From Nautilus pompilius (taxonomy: Eukaryota > Mollusca > Cephalopoda > Nautilida > Nautilidae): a stretch of DNA of 64,000 bases. Below are positions 36,114 to 48,214 of this stretch, piece after piece. Each line of letters begins with the position of its first letter. Within the stretch, counting starts at the first letter, position 1. A model generated the notes under the pieces. The model searched no databases. It was not told the origin of the DNA and worked only from the letters and a program-made list of their open reading frames with translations. The DNA lies in assembly GCA_018389105.1 (NCBI GenBank), contig JACATO010001704.1, forward strand, positions 1-64,000, given 5' to 3'. The position numbers were made by a program, and so were the translations under genes.

Positions 36114-37230
36114 CCATCAGTATACAAAATGGTTTATTAACACACGTAGATTCATTTACAGTAGGACTGTCATTTCCATAGTGGAGTTGTCTACCATTAC
36201 GCCGCGAAAATTAAAGCTGTAACTTGACTAAGCTTTGTTTTAACTGTCCTTGAGTGTCCTCGGAAAAAATCTGGAGCAACTCACACTTTCCAAGCACCAA
36301 ATCGATCCCTGACCTCACCAGGTGGTCAAGAACTCAGCCATTATTCTTTGTGTGCTAAAAATCTCAACTCCGACATTACGCAGTTTTGCACTAAGTTACA
36401 GTAGTAAGACAGACAAGTGCAAAACTGACTACACAACCTGCAATGGTGAATCTTCACTAAATAACTATAGTTTCTTATTCTAGTAATTCTATAATAATAA
36501 TAATGATACTACTAATAATAATAATACAATCGAGTGTGCATCACAATGGAGACACTTCTGCGGTCGGTGTAAGTTTAATTCCAAAGTTATTCAGTGAATG
36601 CGCATGCGCGCGTAGCGGGAACTGCTACTACTGATGACGGGGTCAGTGAGAATTAAAAGACCATTATTTTGTTCACATGTATCTATTTATTTGCTGACAT
36701 CGTCAGAATGTCTTTAGGAAAATCTATCGCCGGTGTCTAATCAGAAAGTCGCCGTGAAGCATAAATGAGATTTCACTTTTCCCGTCTCTCTGCTGCATTC
36801 CACTTCCATCTCATCAGCCCCTCGAAGACCAAGTCGATGGACAAGCGCCATCTGTCGGAGAGGTTAATGGTGGGGTAGAGACACAGCGCAGAAATCAATC
36901 CGAAATGGCGGAAAGGTCGACTCAGACCCGAGCGACGGCGGAAGGAAAACCCAGCCGGTCGCCAAACAAACGCAGGCTGTGGAGTGGGACTTCTTCGCCA
37001 GAATTCGGTCGAGTCCTCCTCATCTGAAGCAAGAGGGGTCCATACGCCGCTACCCTGCTTGGCGCTGTATCACGGTCTGCTCCTGATTCCTTCCCGCATC
37101 CTGGCGGGAACTTCCTTCATCTCCGTCGTAATAGACAAACGTGGACGGCTCGTTGTTCTCAGCTGACGATTCAGAGGCTCGGGAGGTTTGGCGGCACCGG
37201 CGAAGTCGAGTGGCTTGTAGCATCACTCGT
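36114..37230. other. No gene recognised
   Basis: Unique sequence with a short TAA-rich segment near 36492-36525. Frames are short and overlapping. Confidence 0.4.
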
Positions 37231-37334
37231 CTAAAGAATTTGGGCACAGAATCCAAGCGCCCCTTGTTGGTACAACAGCGGGAGATGCATCGCTGAAAGC
37301 CGCGGCCGTAGCAGCGAACTTCGCGATAAGACCA

Positions 37335-37458
37335 CAGATCCACGAGAAATGTCGAGATCTTTGGCAATCTTCCGTTGGAGGGAGCCACTGTGTGAGCCGT
37401 TTAATAAACGGGAAAACATCTCGAAATCCGCGGTGTGGTGATAATGCGCAATGTTCAT
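37335..37458 (-). pseudogene. Possible transposase HTH fragment (weak)
   Basis: Minus-strand translation includes SGSLQRKIAKDLDISRGSV, which fits the first helix-turn-helix of Tc1/mariner transposases (pattern S/QREIAxxLGISxxSV). Nothing after it can be followed with confidence; the nearby frames (37050-37388 and 37223-37636) do not carry the catalytic blocks. A chance match is possible. Confidence 0.3.
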
Positions 37459-37639
37459 CTTCCCGTCTACACGCCCGATGTATAAATAACCACACCTGAG
37501 ATGTGTACATGTCGGTCAGGTGCATTCCTTTATGGGAGTTTGCTAAATCAGTATTACCATCCGAAAATAATTCATATTTCTTCCGTTTAAAGGGTAATGC
37601 AATGTGTAAGCATTTGTTCCGCTTCTGATATGTCATCTA

Positions 37640-39665
37640 CGCAATTATTTTGCGAAAATAATGTTTTTTTTTAAATGTAAACTGCGTGCTGATTGGAGTT
37701 GACTGCTTTATTTACTCTTACAAAGAAAGAACTACAACGACGGTTCTCTCTGATTTAGACATTAACATTTCCATTCTCTCTTTCAGTACGGGGCAGGCAC
37801 GGAAAACACTACGCGAGAAATATTAGGGTTTTCCTTCGACGCCCGAAGATGCTTCGGAGGCAAGAACTGCGATGAATCTTCTCCCCGACCTGTTCGAACC
37901 GTAAACGAACAAACAAAGGGAAAAGCCTTCACAAGGGTAGGATAGCCCTCACCTATAAGCGGATGGCACCCGAACGAGCAACAGATCTAATCACACCTCA
38001 CCAACATTCTGATTGACACAGAGAGGTTTACAGCTTTCGTGGGGTGAGTTGTTCAGTACAGACACCGTTATGACGGTCAAAACGGTACTTAACTGGCTTC
38101 GTTCTCACCCTGTTCTACCTACAGCGAACTCCCAGCATTTCGTTCAAAACCATGCGGTAGCTTATACGTACACATAGGTAATTAAGAGGCGAGCATTGTC
38201 TTCCGAGCACCCAGTTCGCTCGATTAAAACAGTAAAAACCTTTTATTTCGCTTGTCTTTTTTCCAAAACTTTCCAGGAATTTTCGGCTCCCCTGCCAATT
38301 TGCGTTCCGCCTCAGGTGGGCCGGTCCGCCGGTTCAAATGGCAGTTACTTCTCGCCGCCACCGGACGGACCACGTCACGGCGAAGGGGAAACTCTGGCCG
38401 ACTTGTTTGCCCCGAGTCGTTCGTTAGGGCGATTTACCGCTGTAACCAGAGCTGACTTCTGCATCTCTTGTATTCCTCGAACCCGCGCCGCCGCTCCGGT
38501 TTTCCTATCGACTGCTCTACTCTATGTCACGTGGTCACACACACACACACACAAACAAACCACGGAGAAGAAACTCACTTCAGGAAAGATCTTTTTGGTG
38601 ACTCTGACAACGGCCACGTTATCCGGAAAACCACGCGGCGTCAAGTTCTTTAAAGTTCATCATAATTGTTAGCAAGTCTGTTGATATCGTCACGCGTGTG
38701 CATCTGATGTGTTAGCTTGGATGGTTCGTGCTATAAAATAAACTACTGGTTAGTTTCGTTTTTGATCAGTTCACTGAAGGCTTTGTACTTGTACATCATC
38801 CCAGGCTGATTTGTCCATTAACGCAACATTGGATTGGGTCGTGGTTAAAATACTTACAAAGCAAACAATTACGAACTTTTTGCAACACCAGATACAAACA
38901 CATTGTTATTATACTGGAGTCATAATGGTTTTATTAAGGAGATTAAAGTAACATTTAGGGAAGATCACCAAGACTAGTAATCAGTAATTAAAAGTGTAGA
39001 TGGGGCTATTATTGTAATCGACGTCATATTATCTGATCTTCGATTGATTATGGCTCATCAATACGTAAAATTAAGAATTAATGGTGTGGCAACTCGCCCC
39101 GGTCTCCTCTAATGTAAAATTTGAAATTTTGTATAGAATACAGAAGAGTTATAATTAACGGTGAAGTATCTTACACTTTGCTGCTTATATATAGTAAATC
39201 TTTGCATTCCGTTGCCAGATCTTTTTTAAAAAAATCTCCGCTACTGAAAGCTGGCTTATATTCCCAATAGGGTCTGCTGTAGACGACCCTTTTCGTTCCG
39301 ATTATTCCCATGGCTCGGTCGAGCCGTTATCCACTTCGATTTTTTGGATTTGATGAAACTGCACTTTATCCTTAATCACTCGAGCTGCAAGGCTGGAGCC
39401 GTTACCAGGCTGCGGGAGAAAAGGAGGTTTTGTCTTTTGTAAATGAAAAGAAGAAGAAAAAAATGGTAAAAGTCTCGATTGGAAAGTGGTGATACAACGA
39501 GTAGAAGACCTTCGTTTTTAGAAGAAAACTAAGCTTCGAAAACAGCAGGTTCCATGTATAGAACCGACTTCGTTAAGCAAAAGCCGTCCATGTCAGATGA
39601 TTCGAAACTTAAATAATTTATCGCATTTCATATAAAAGTACATATATTAATGCATATTAAAACTA
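37640..39665. other. No gene recognised
   Basis: Unique sequence. The longest frame (38196-38672, plus, 158 codons) is unrecognised, and the other frames over the same bases are also open. A short (CA)n lies at about 38536-38552. Confidence 0.4.
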
Positions 39666-39671
39666 TTTATC

Positions 39672-39699
39672 TCTTCTCTCTCTCCATCTCTCTCTCTCT

Positions 39700-39743
<44 letters not shown>
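39672..39743. repeat. (TC)n tract
   Basis: TC dinucleotides with CCATCTC interruptions. The flanking 39744-40230 is AT-rich and no gene was recognised in it. Confidence 0.93.
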
Positions 39744-39747
<4 letters not shown>

Positions 39748-40239
39748 ATCCTTAAAAATTATATCACGTAAAAATTAAAATTATCAAATGCCATTTGCTA
39801 TTATTATAAAAATACCCATGACTAGAAAATAAGTAAATAACCATCGGAAAATTGCAATATTTTTTAAATAAATTTTTTTTCAACGAGAAATAATATTAAT
39901 ATTATACACAGAATGGAAAATCTGGGCTTTCCATTTTACGGCAACTTCTTGGAAACCGAACCATTTCTCGTGATCTTCATTAATGGCAGTTTCCCCACAG
40001 ACATCGAGAAAAATGTCGGAAAGCTACTGCTATTTAATTTTTTTTATTTTTTTAAGGAAAAACTATTTTTTGTTATTTTCGATTCTAGAATGGGATTTTT
40101 TTAAAAAAGGGCAAAAAGGTTTCCTATATCGCCAACTCCCTATTTGGAAACGTCACGCTGCCACTACTGGCGACGTCTTTGATCTTCAAGTAAAGATCGT
40201 GTAGAGTTCACCTCTACTAATAAATATGGTGTTATTTCT

Positions 40240-40770
40240 TTCTTTTGTTGTTGTTGCTGCTAGTTTACTCGCCTGCGCTTTTTTCTCTCTTCTCTTCTTG
40301 GAGAGCTCCCTTTCCTGTTGTTCGAGGTCAGGGGGATACCTCTGAACAGAGCTGGAGGAGGAGAAGGAAGTGGGAGTATCGGCCTTGTCGGCCGTATGGT
40401 TGCGGGTGTCTTGGGCGGCTGTTGTTGTTGCTGCTAGTTTACTCGCCTGCGCTTTTTTCTCTCTTCTCTTCCTGGAGAGCTCCCTTTCCTGTTGTTCGAG
40501 GTCAGGGGGATACCTCTGAACAGAGCTGGAGGAGGAGAAGGAAGTGGGAGTATCGGCCTTGTCGGCCGTATGGTTGCGGGTGTCTTGGGCGGCTGTTGTT
40601 GTTGCTGCTAGTTTACTCGCCTGCGCTTTTTTCTCTCTTCTCTTCCTGGAGAGCTCCCTTTCCTGTTGTTCGAGGTCAGGGGGATACCTCTGAACAGAGC
40701 TGGAGGAGGAGAAGGAAGTGGGAGTATCGGCCTTGTCGGCCGTATGGTTGCGGGTGTCTTGGGCGGCGAT
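40240..40770. repeat. 174-bp tandem repeat, three nearly identical copies
   Basis: The marker TAGTTTACTCGCCTGCGC starts at 40261, 40435 and 40609, giving an exact 174-bp (58-codon) period. Copies differ by about one base (CTTCTTGG in the first, CTTCCTGG in the others). Because the period is a multiple of three, frames stay open on both strands. The plus frame (40245-40961) is Leu/Trp/Cys-rich. The minus frame, read from about 40780 to 40193, encodes repeated YPPDLEQQERELSRKRREK plus Ser/Thr/Ala-rich sequence, which looks more like real protein. That frame lacks a Met and is preceded by a stop, then a plausible splice acceptor (ACTGGCTTGCAG). It could be an internal exon or a coding relic of a mobile element. 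Confidence 0.9.
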
Positions 40771-40840
40771 CGAGCTGCAAGCCAGTTAAGAACCACCGCT
40801 CCAAGTACCCGGAAAACGTTTACTGGAACTCCTCATCTTT

Positions 40841-40912
40841 GAATGTGGGAGGAAATCGGAGTGCCCGGAGAACCTCCCACTCCGAAGGCCGGCCGGTGAA
40901 GGAGAGTTCATC
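40841..40912 (+). repeat. Dispersed GC-rich core, copy 1
   Basis: Contains GGAGGAAATCGGAGTGCCCG, then GAGAACCTCCCAC, then GGCCGGCCGGTGAAGGAGAG. It shares the pattern GAAATCGGAGT-CCGGAGAA...GGCCGGC-GGTGAAG-AGAG with the copy at 49488. It begins right after the 174-bp repeat. The pattern resembles a GGAAACCGGAGTACCCGGAG core seen in many animal interspersed repeats. I cannot name the family. Confidence 0.55.
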
Positions 40913-40961
40913 TGCGCTCTGCCATTCTCATGAAGGTTTATTCAGTCGTTCTTCCCGATAA

Positions 40962-42225
40962 TAAAACAAGATTATTACTGCTTCTTCCTTTCTTTCCAAA
41001 TCGATTTTCTGGTAGGATAGCAAATGGCTGCAGAGACCGACAATTAATAGCATAGGAAATTCTCCAAACTTAACTCGACCGTTTTCAACCGGAATAACAT
41101 CGTCTGAGAACAATTACCGAGTTTCCTCTGATGTCACGTGAGCTTTTCTCACCAATTTTAATTGATTTACTTCTTAAAAACGATTATTCCTTCTGAGGCC
41201 AGATGTTAATTCCGTTATATACTTAACTTCTATAAGTAAAACAATAATTCTATAATATCTGCATGCGCTGAATTGCTTCTCACTAAACACCAAGATCATT
41301 TCTGGTTAGCACCATACTTTCTAAACTTTCCGACAAGAGATAGAAAAAATCCGGGGAGATAACTCGTCAAAATTCTTCTCGCAAGAATATTTTTTCTGGA
41401 GTTTTCTCTACCTTCTATTTAGTCGCTTTTGAGCTACTGTAAAGACTTAAACGAAAGAAAACGATTACTTAGAGATTCGCAGTAATGGGCAAATCTGCGC
41501 CAGTTTCTTCCTTTTTTTTTAAAAAAAAAACTAACTTTCAAATCGGAATAATATCACAGCAGAATAAATCAGAAAAAAAATTTAAAATCGTAATAAAGTA
41601 AAAAGTAGATAAAAAAACTGTTTTTTTTTTAAATTTTATTGGGTGTTAAGTTCATTTATCAGATATGAGGTTATATGGATTTCCCTAAATAATCTGCAAC
41701 TTTAAATATAGTTCCGATCTTCAAAAAGTATCCAGCATTAATTAAAAATATAAAAGTAAAATCAGATAGAAGTACACAGTAAGCTAGCAAATTCAGATTA
41801 AAATGTATTAAAGATAAATTGGGGAAATCTTTTGTCTACCATCTTGTGTTTATGAGCTTTCGTGAGATAAGAATAAGGAGGAAGAAGAATGAGATACCTT
41901 AGCGCAGCGCACTGACTTGCACGACTATGAATCATAACCATACACGATGTCATCTTGCACAACTATGACGCACAACCAATTACCAAACAGCACTATCAAC
42001 GTGCAGAGTTTGATTTTGGTTTTCGTAACTAAATAGCTAAGACTTTACTGAAATTTAGATTTACATAAATTCTTTTAAAATCAATGACTAGTATATAACT
42101 GTTACAGCATTAAAGCAGTGAACTAGCAGTCTTTCTTGTTCCTTTAGTAAACAGTATCACTTACGAGAGACAACTGGACAACTTTGCTTCAAGATGTCTG
42201 AGGCTTTTGGTGGCTGTACATTTCA
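40962..42225. other. No gene recognised; AT-rich
   Basis: AT-rich unique DNA with a T9A10 inverted run near 41512-41530 and many stops in all frames. Confidence 0.55.
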
Positions 42226-42228
42226 CTA

Positions 42229-42283
42229 GGTCAGTGTCAGGATCACGGTCACGGTCACGGTCAGGGTCACGGTCACGGTCATG
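42229..42283. repeat. 6-bp (GGTCAC)n minisatellite
   Basis: About nine copies of GGTCAC with GGATCAC and GGTCAGG variants. The Arg/Asp/Pro-rich frames on both strands come from this repeat. Confidence 0.9.
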
Positions 42284-43674
42284 CCAAGACAGGGATGTGG
42301 CGTCAACGGAACGAGACGGAAAGATGACAAAGGACGCACGTTCAAATGTTTCTGCTGCTCTGGTGCTTGGAATCAGAGACATCAAAGTAATAAATGCCAC
42401 ATCGTTCGTTCATGGATAGGAAGAATGGTGGTAAAGGCTTTATGAAGGGAAAGTTGCTCGCGAATCGGAGAGGTGAGATGAAGCTTGGGTTGTCTTTCAT
42501 CAGAATATAGCGGTCAGAGGTCGTGGGGTCTGTGCGGCTCCGGACACTGGTACATCGAGAACCACACGCGTCTAATGCGAAGCATTTACTGCAAATTGGA
42601 CATCGCTGCTGTCAGAAATGGCCGTCGAGAGGAAAAAAACAGTAACTGAGTAATCAGGTTATGCCCAAGTAAATCTGTTTCTCTTCCCGAACCAGGTCTG
42701 TCCGCTGAGGTGGAAGAGAGAGAGACGGGTTGAAAGTAACCCCCCCCCGTTCTCGCGGACGACTTCGCCAACCGAAAACCGGGCGATCGGTGTCAGTGCG
42801 TCTGAAATTATCGGAACGCCATCCAAACTGGTGTCGACTAAATATTCCAGGAAGTAAAGACAAGAACAGCAGTCCAATAATGGGCTAGACTTTCCGCGAG
42901 CTTTAGAATGTTCATTAGAGAGAACCATCGAGGAACCACAGTTTAAGATCTTCCATTGTAAGCGTAAAACCCCATCGGATACCAAACGGAATTCTCTTAC
43001 TTATTCCATTCCATGTACCTGGACATGGAGTCGGATACTTCAGAGACTGGGCACCAAGGCCTACGCAAGCTCCGAAGCTTCAGTTTTCTCAGATGGTGGC
43101 ACCTGTTTAGCCTCCCGTGTACGATATGGGCTTGGTCATTGGCAGATACGGCAGGTGTAATAATGTCTCGATGGTTAGGATGGTGGATAAATCATAACCC
43201 TGGCTCAGAGAGTGCGAATCAACCTCCCCCCACTCGGAAGTTGCCAGTTCCAAGTTATCTCGGCGTGTAAACGGGTCCTATAGGACAGGTGGGGATTTTG
43301 ACCAGTTTCTACAACTGTGAAAAAATTGAATTCTACTCCAAGAAACATGGAGAATCCAGCTTGCTCTCGTGAAAGATCCAAGGCTGACGGGATCTGTCGC
43401 CATTGCCAACGTGCGCATAAGTGGCGGATTTCACTAGTTTACATTGTGGAATTTCCTTCGCTAATTACGACTATAACGGCGAGCGTATTTTCTTTGGACA
43501 GTACCGTCGGAAACCATGGAGGCAGAACTTGACTTCTGTTTACTTGGCACTGGGATGGAGAAACGGCTTGGCGACCTTGTCACCTGCACTGATCTGGTAC
43601 TTGGCAAATGAAGCTGTGATGGAGAGGACACAAAGAAGAGAAGAGACCAAGGTTACGTAAAGTAGGAGTTAGAC
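42284..43674. other. No gene recognised
   Basis: Short overlapping frames on both strands (up to 108 codons). Nothing in them has a recognisable domain. Confidence 0.4.
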
Positions 43675-43740
43675 CAGTGGTTCCCAACCGTTCTTTTTCC
43701 TGCCATTCCCCACTTCCGGCCTCAAGGTTTGGAACCACTG
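43675..43740. mobile_element. 66-bp hAT-like terminal hairpin
   Basis: The left end is CAGTGGTTCCCAACC and the right end is GGTTTGGAACCACTG. These are the inverted termini typical of many hAT elements, with only about 36 bp between them. It looks like an element collapsed to its two ends. Flanking 8-mers (AGTTAGAC and GGCTCGAC) match at 5 of 8 positions, so the target duplication is uncertain. The ends differ in sequence from the 526-bp MITE at 10559, so a different source family is likely. Confidence 0.65.
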
Positions 43741-46355
43741 GGCTCGACCTCAACTGACAAAAGATCAGTAGCCTCACCTAATGTCCCCATTTTATGGCGC
43801 TCCACAATCGGATGCTTGGAACTCTGTTCTCTTGCTAAAGCTAAGCGTAGACGCAGATCAGCCTTCAAAAGGAAGAATCTCGCTGCATTGAGGTATAAAC
43901 CAGTGGGATGAGGCTGCTAGACCAATAAGCCTCAAAGAGAAGAAAGCAGATTTCACTCCGGAGAGGCAGAAGGGGTCAGATACGAACTTTTAGCAGGCGA
44001 GGATGGCGTGGAGCAAAGTCCGTGAATAATTCAGCCTCTGCAGCAATGCTAATCTGTCTGCCCAACGTGTAGTTTGATGAGGATGAACCGATTCTGCGCG
44101 GTGATGAAGAACAAAGGAAAACGTTTCTCAGGCTCTTTTATGTGCAGTACAATCGTGATGACAAAGAATGTCTTGGATTCTGATCGAGCAGCTCGATGAA
44201 CTTGTCGAAATGACGGAAGCAAGTCTAAGCTTTTCGCAGGTCGAGATAGAAATGCGATCTACGGCTGCATAGAAAGCGATCTGGGCCTGATGCGATTTCC
44301 GTCCTCATTTTCAAGGATCTTCATCGCGTCACCTTGGGTAATCCATGCTGTGAGTTCAGTGGTGGCTGGAGATCAGAAGAAAACATCCCTAATACGTAAA
44401 CTGCTAGCCGCGTATGCCCAGGAACAGAGTACAGGTAACGTCAAATATGTAGATAGCATCATTTTAGTGCGAAAAATCATTGACAAACTTCCACAGAAAA
44501 TAGCTGAACGCCATTATCGCTTGCCGATGGAAAGCTACAGACTGAGGAGGGCAATAGCTGGATCAACGGTATTGCCGTGTCTTGGAAATGTTTTGTAGGC
44601 AGAACCTGAAGGATGCGTGCAACAGGAACTATTAAGTCTCGAAGACAAGTGTTCCCCCGTGGCTTTCCACCTTTTTTGGTTCTTTTACGTATATACACGA
44701 TGGATCTGGCTAACTTAACCAACTCCACTGTGTTATATTTCCCGATAGCATCCTTCTCTACAGCGGTAGCGCTCCTGCGCGCAAGGTCACAGAGAAGATC
44801 CAGTCTTCGCTCTGCGTGTTCAGAATTTGGCACGACCATCGACCGAGACAATCTTCAGCTCTCAAATGTACACCTAACAACAGGTCGGTTTCTGAAGCTA
44901 TACACATCCCTTTTATATGCAAGCAATAACATCATCCAAGACGACACCTTCAAGAAGCTGGAAATTACGTTTGGTCGTCAGCTCATTTTTCTTGGTCACC
45001 TCGACAAATATGCGCTTAGACACACAGGTGTCTTATCTAGTCATGGACTACTTAGAGAGTGCAAAGTTTATCTGGCCAATACGGTTACTACAAGACCCCC
45101 TCTCTACAACTGCACGAGAAGGACACCAAACGCAGTCACCATCAGACACCCTCTTCAGCCGGAGGTTTGGCATGCAAAACGTTCAAATATTTTGCAGCAT
45201 CCACATAATGGGAGATAAACCTGGTTGTCTCACCGCAGCATCTTTCATCGTTTTCACCGGCGACTCCTTGGTCTCTCACCCAACTCTTAGTTTGAAAATT
45301 CAAAACTCTCAGAGAAACAAACAAGTTTCCTCCTCTTCCTTCTGATAAAATAGAGTCATTAACAAAATTAAGGTGTTCTTGGATCGACTGTTTGGTTTCT
45401 TTAAAAGCGAGTCAGGCATCCCATGTCCGGATTCTGACAAGTTCAGCACAGTCGGAAACTTTCAGCCTGCCTACGTCAGAACAAGATTCCACGTGGTTAA
45501 CACACGGCGTCTACATTATTGGTAATCTTTTGCCTTTTCTTTTAAACATTTTTCTGCTAAGAAACGGATACGAAGTCGAAGAAAGCTCATTTATTTTCAT
45601 GAACTCACAGTGTTCTTATTCCCGTTTATGAAAAATTATACAGGGATGTGAGATTTTATAAAGGGGGGCAACTCTTTGCAGATGGCGTAGAATTCGCACA
45701 CGAAACGTTTTGATTTCTTTAACTTAGCGCTTAACAAACGTAAACAGTCTGTCAGTTTGTGTCCGCTTCCTACCCCGACACTAATGCCTTTATGAGAGAT
45801 GGGCAGTGTCTGGGTTTTCGTAATTTTAAAGCCTATTAGCTTAATTCATTTTGTTTATGTTTGAGATTAGAAGATTAGGAAATAATGAAACTTTCTCTCT
45901 TTTTTTTGGTGATCCAATCGTCCCTGTTTTATACCCGTAACCATAAATAGGAAGAAACGCGAGTTTTTATGTTATTTTATTTTCCATTGCTATTTTTATT
46001 AGTAGAAGTTGATCCTTCAATTTTGTAGAGACTGTGCATTGCTAAATATGTCAGTTCTAAACTTGATTACTTCAGACATTCGTCGGTGACCTTTTTGTTT
46101 GGTGTATGCGACCGTCTTCCTTCTATTGCAAACAGATTTTCATGTTCGATTGTTCCATAGTTTGGGATGCAGGCTTCTCTCATTTACCTTATCCTATTAG
46201 AGTATTCATCTAATGCTTCCATTCAGGTAGTTAAAAGTTACAATTCCTCAAATAAATAATGAAAAGAATTTTTTTAAGACCTGACGGTATTTCTTTAATC
46301 TGCATAAAGTTCTAATTGTGTAAATATACACGAAACAAAAAGAGAGTCATGGAAA
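43741..46355. other. Unrecognised open frames, no supported gene
   Basis: Frames of 102-201 codons occur on the plus strand (44290-44598, 44613-45218 and 44917-45345) and 124 codons on the minus strand (44477-44851). The piece IILVRKIIDKLPQKIAERHY (plus, near 44457) faintly resembles the gag-like part of BEL/Pao retroelements. No protease, reverse transcriptase or LTR was seen, so I do not assign it. Frames on both strands overlap over the same bases. Confidence 0.3.
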
Positions 46356-46359
46356 AGAT

Positions 46360-46507
46360 TCGCCATCTCTCTCTCTCTCTCTCTCCATCTCTGTGTATCT
46401 CTCTCTCTCTCTCCCTCCTCTCTGTTGTCATCTCTGTTGTAATGTCGTATGAAGTCATCTCTCTCTCTCTCTCCCTCTCCTCTGTGTGTAATGACGTCAT
46501 CTCTCTT

Positions 46508-46601
<94 letters not shown>

Positions 46602-46616
46602 TCTCTCTCTCTGTGT
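46360..46616. repeat. (TC)n tract with one TAATGACGTCATC core
   Basis: A long TC run (46502-46600) is preceded by a mixed segment containing TGTAATGACGTCATC near 46490, GTATGAAGTCATC near 46447 and TCTGTTGTCATC. These look like a small or decayed member of the TGACGTCA array family joined to a large TC expansion. Confidence 0.88.
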
Positions 46617-47730
46617 CAAATGAACGTTGTAAGACCTGATTCGGCCATTTTATCAATTTCGCAAACCTCCTACAATTATCTTAAACTTTAATAGTGACGA
46701 CGTAGATTTTTTAGATTTAATAAAAGGTTAAAATAAATGGAAACACATAGAAGTAGGTGACTATCAAAACGTTTTAGAATCCGCGAAACACGTAAAACTA
46801 GAATAAAATCTGAAATTAATTACATATTTTTTTGAAAATCTTAGTGCATTTCCGATAGTAGGGTGGTGACAACGATAAACCCTCGAATTAAACTGAATTA
46901 GATAGAATCGTAGGAGCATCAACAAACAGAATACTTGCTTGAAGAACAAAAATTGCTAAATTAGCAAGCATAATTTTTAACAGCTTGTTTTTAATTAGAG
47001 CGAAGAAATTTCTTTATTTTGGTCAAAGTCGAGTCCGCCACCACACTCGACAGATAGCTGAGATAAATTCTCCTGTACCAGCTGTCCAGTGGACAGATAG
47101 ACACAAGGAGTCTCAGTGTTGGTCTTTTCCGTTTGTATCTTTCCGAGTACTGCAGTTTCTTCCTTCTAATCAGAAGAGTTCTGGTACTTCTTTTCTCTTT
47201 TGAAGCCGGCGTTATTCGATCTGCTTGTGCCCAGGTGCGTGCAAAGAAACACCGTCACTTGTGAACACAAAATCGCCCTTGATTTCGGTCGGTTAAGATA
47301 GGGTCTTGCAATAAAGAAACCAGCAACAGCAACAACAACAAAAAAAATGGGTGGGTTTCGAATGATCGTATTGTCTTTGCTCTGGCTTAGCAATTTGTTA
47401 GCCTGACTTACGCAGAAAGCAAGCGAAGGCGATTACCAGAAGGGCCGACGTTGAGCTGCTTTCACTGGAGCAATCTTTACGACCAGGACAAGGATGCCAT
47501 AAAGTAATCTGTCCCATTTAACGCAACGTCAGAACGCCAATCCTTTAGGAACTTCAGAGAACCGCAATTGGTTCCTCCATCAAAGCAGAAAGCCGTGAAC
47601 ACGATCGCTAATAGGAGGCGTCAGGCTTTAGAAGATTGGCGACGGAAATTACCGGGTAAAACAAAGTCTGAGAAATTCCGCCAAGAGGCTACAATCGCTT
47701 TGGATTCGAATGTCTTATCTCGGTGGCGGA
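46617..47730. other. No gene recognised
   Basis: AT-rich unique sequence with short frames only. Confidence 0.45.
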
Positions 47731-47830
47731 GCGAGACTGTGCGTCCCATGCCAGAATCTTCTTCTGGCTTCGGGCCTACGTTCAAGGAATATATGCCAAC
47801 AGCCCATTTAGATCTGAAAGCAGCTCGGGC
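47731..47830 (+). pseudogene. Possible transposase C-terminal scrap (weak)
   Basis: The plus-strand frame gives RIFFWLRAYVQGIYANSPFR. This is reminiscent of the D-FFLWGYLK-xVY-N-P-R block that follows the third catalytic residue in some Tc1/mariner-like transposases. The aspartate is absent and no other block is visible, so this could be chance. The larger frame at 47568-48005 in another phase is unrecognised. Confidence 0.25.
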
Positions 47831-47937
47831 TTCAGGAATCTCCGTCTTGAAACGAAGACGATCAGGTGGAATTTTTCGTCAAGCACCCACTGCCAAAGTA
47901 AGACAAAGAAAATTCACGACTCTCTCTCTCTCTCTTT

Positions 47938-47965
47938 GGGGGGGGCGGGGCTGGGCGGGGCGGGG
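47938..47965 (+). other. Potential G-quadruplex
   Basis: Five runs of three or more G separated by one or two bases (G8-C-G4-CT-G3-C-G4-C-G4), directly after a short TC tract. This satisfies the usual G4 consensus with very short loops. There is no gene beside it to give it context. Confidence 0.75.
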
Positions 47966-48214
47966 AAGAGAAGCTGTTACTGTAAATAAAATCCGAATGT
48001 TTTGATAGAGGAAAGCGACGTTTTTCAAGGTGTTTTATTTCCCTTATATGTTTGAATAGACTGACATTCTGTCTAACAGCTTGTGTTCACGGAGATCCAG
48101 ACCAGAATTAGATTTCTTCTTTAAATTACTTTAATGAAGGTAAATGCACGTGGATGAGAAATTAAAGGCTTTGCAACCATTTAGTTTGATGTACATTTCG
48201 TTGTTATCATCCTT

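Noticed and set aside
40245-40961. 238-codon plus-strand frame over the 174-bp repeat
   Set aside because: Its composition (Leu, Trp, Cys and Arg runs) is unlike a protein; openness follows from the 174-bp period. The minus frame is the better coding candidate.
44290-45345. Possible BEL/Pao-type retroelement
   Set aside because: Only one short faint gag-like resemblance; no protease, reverse transcriptase, integrase or LTR was seen.
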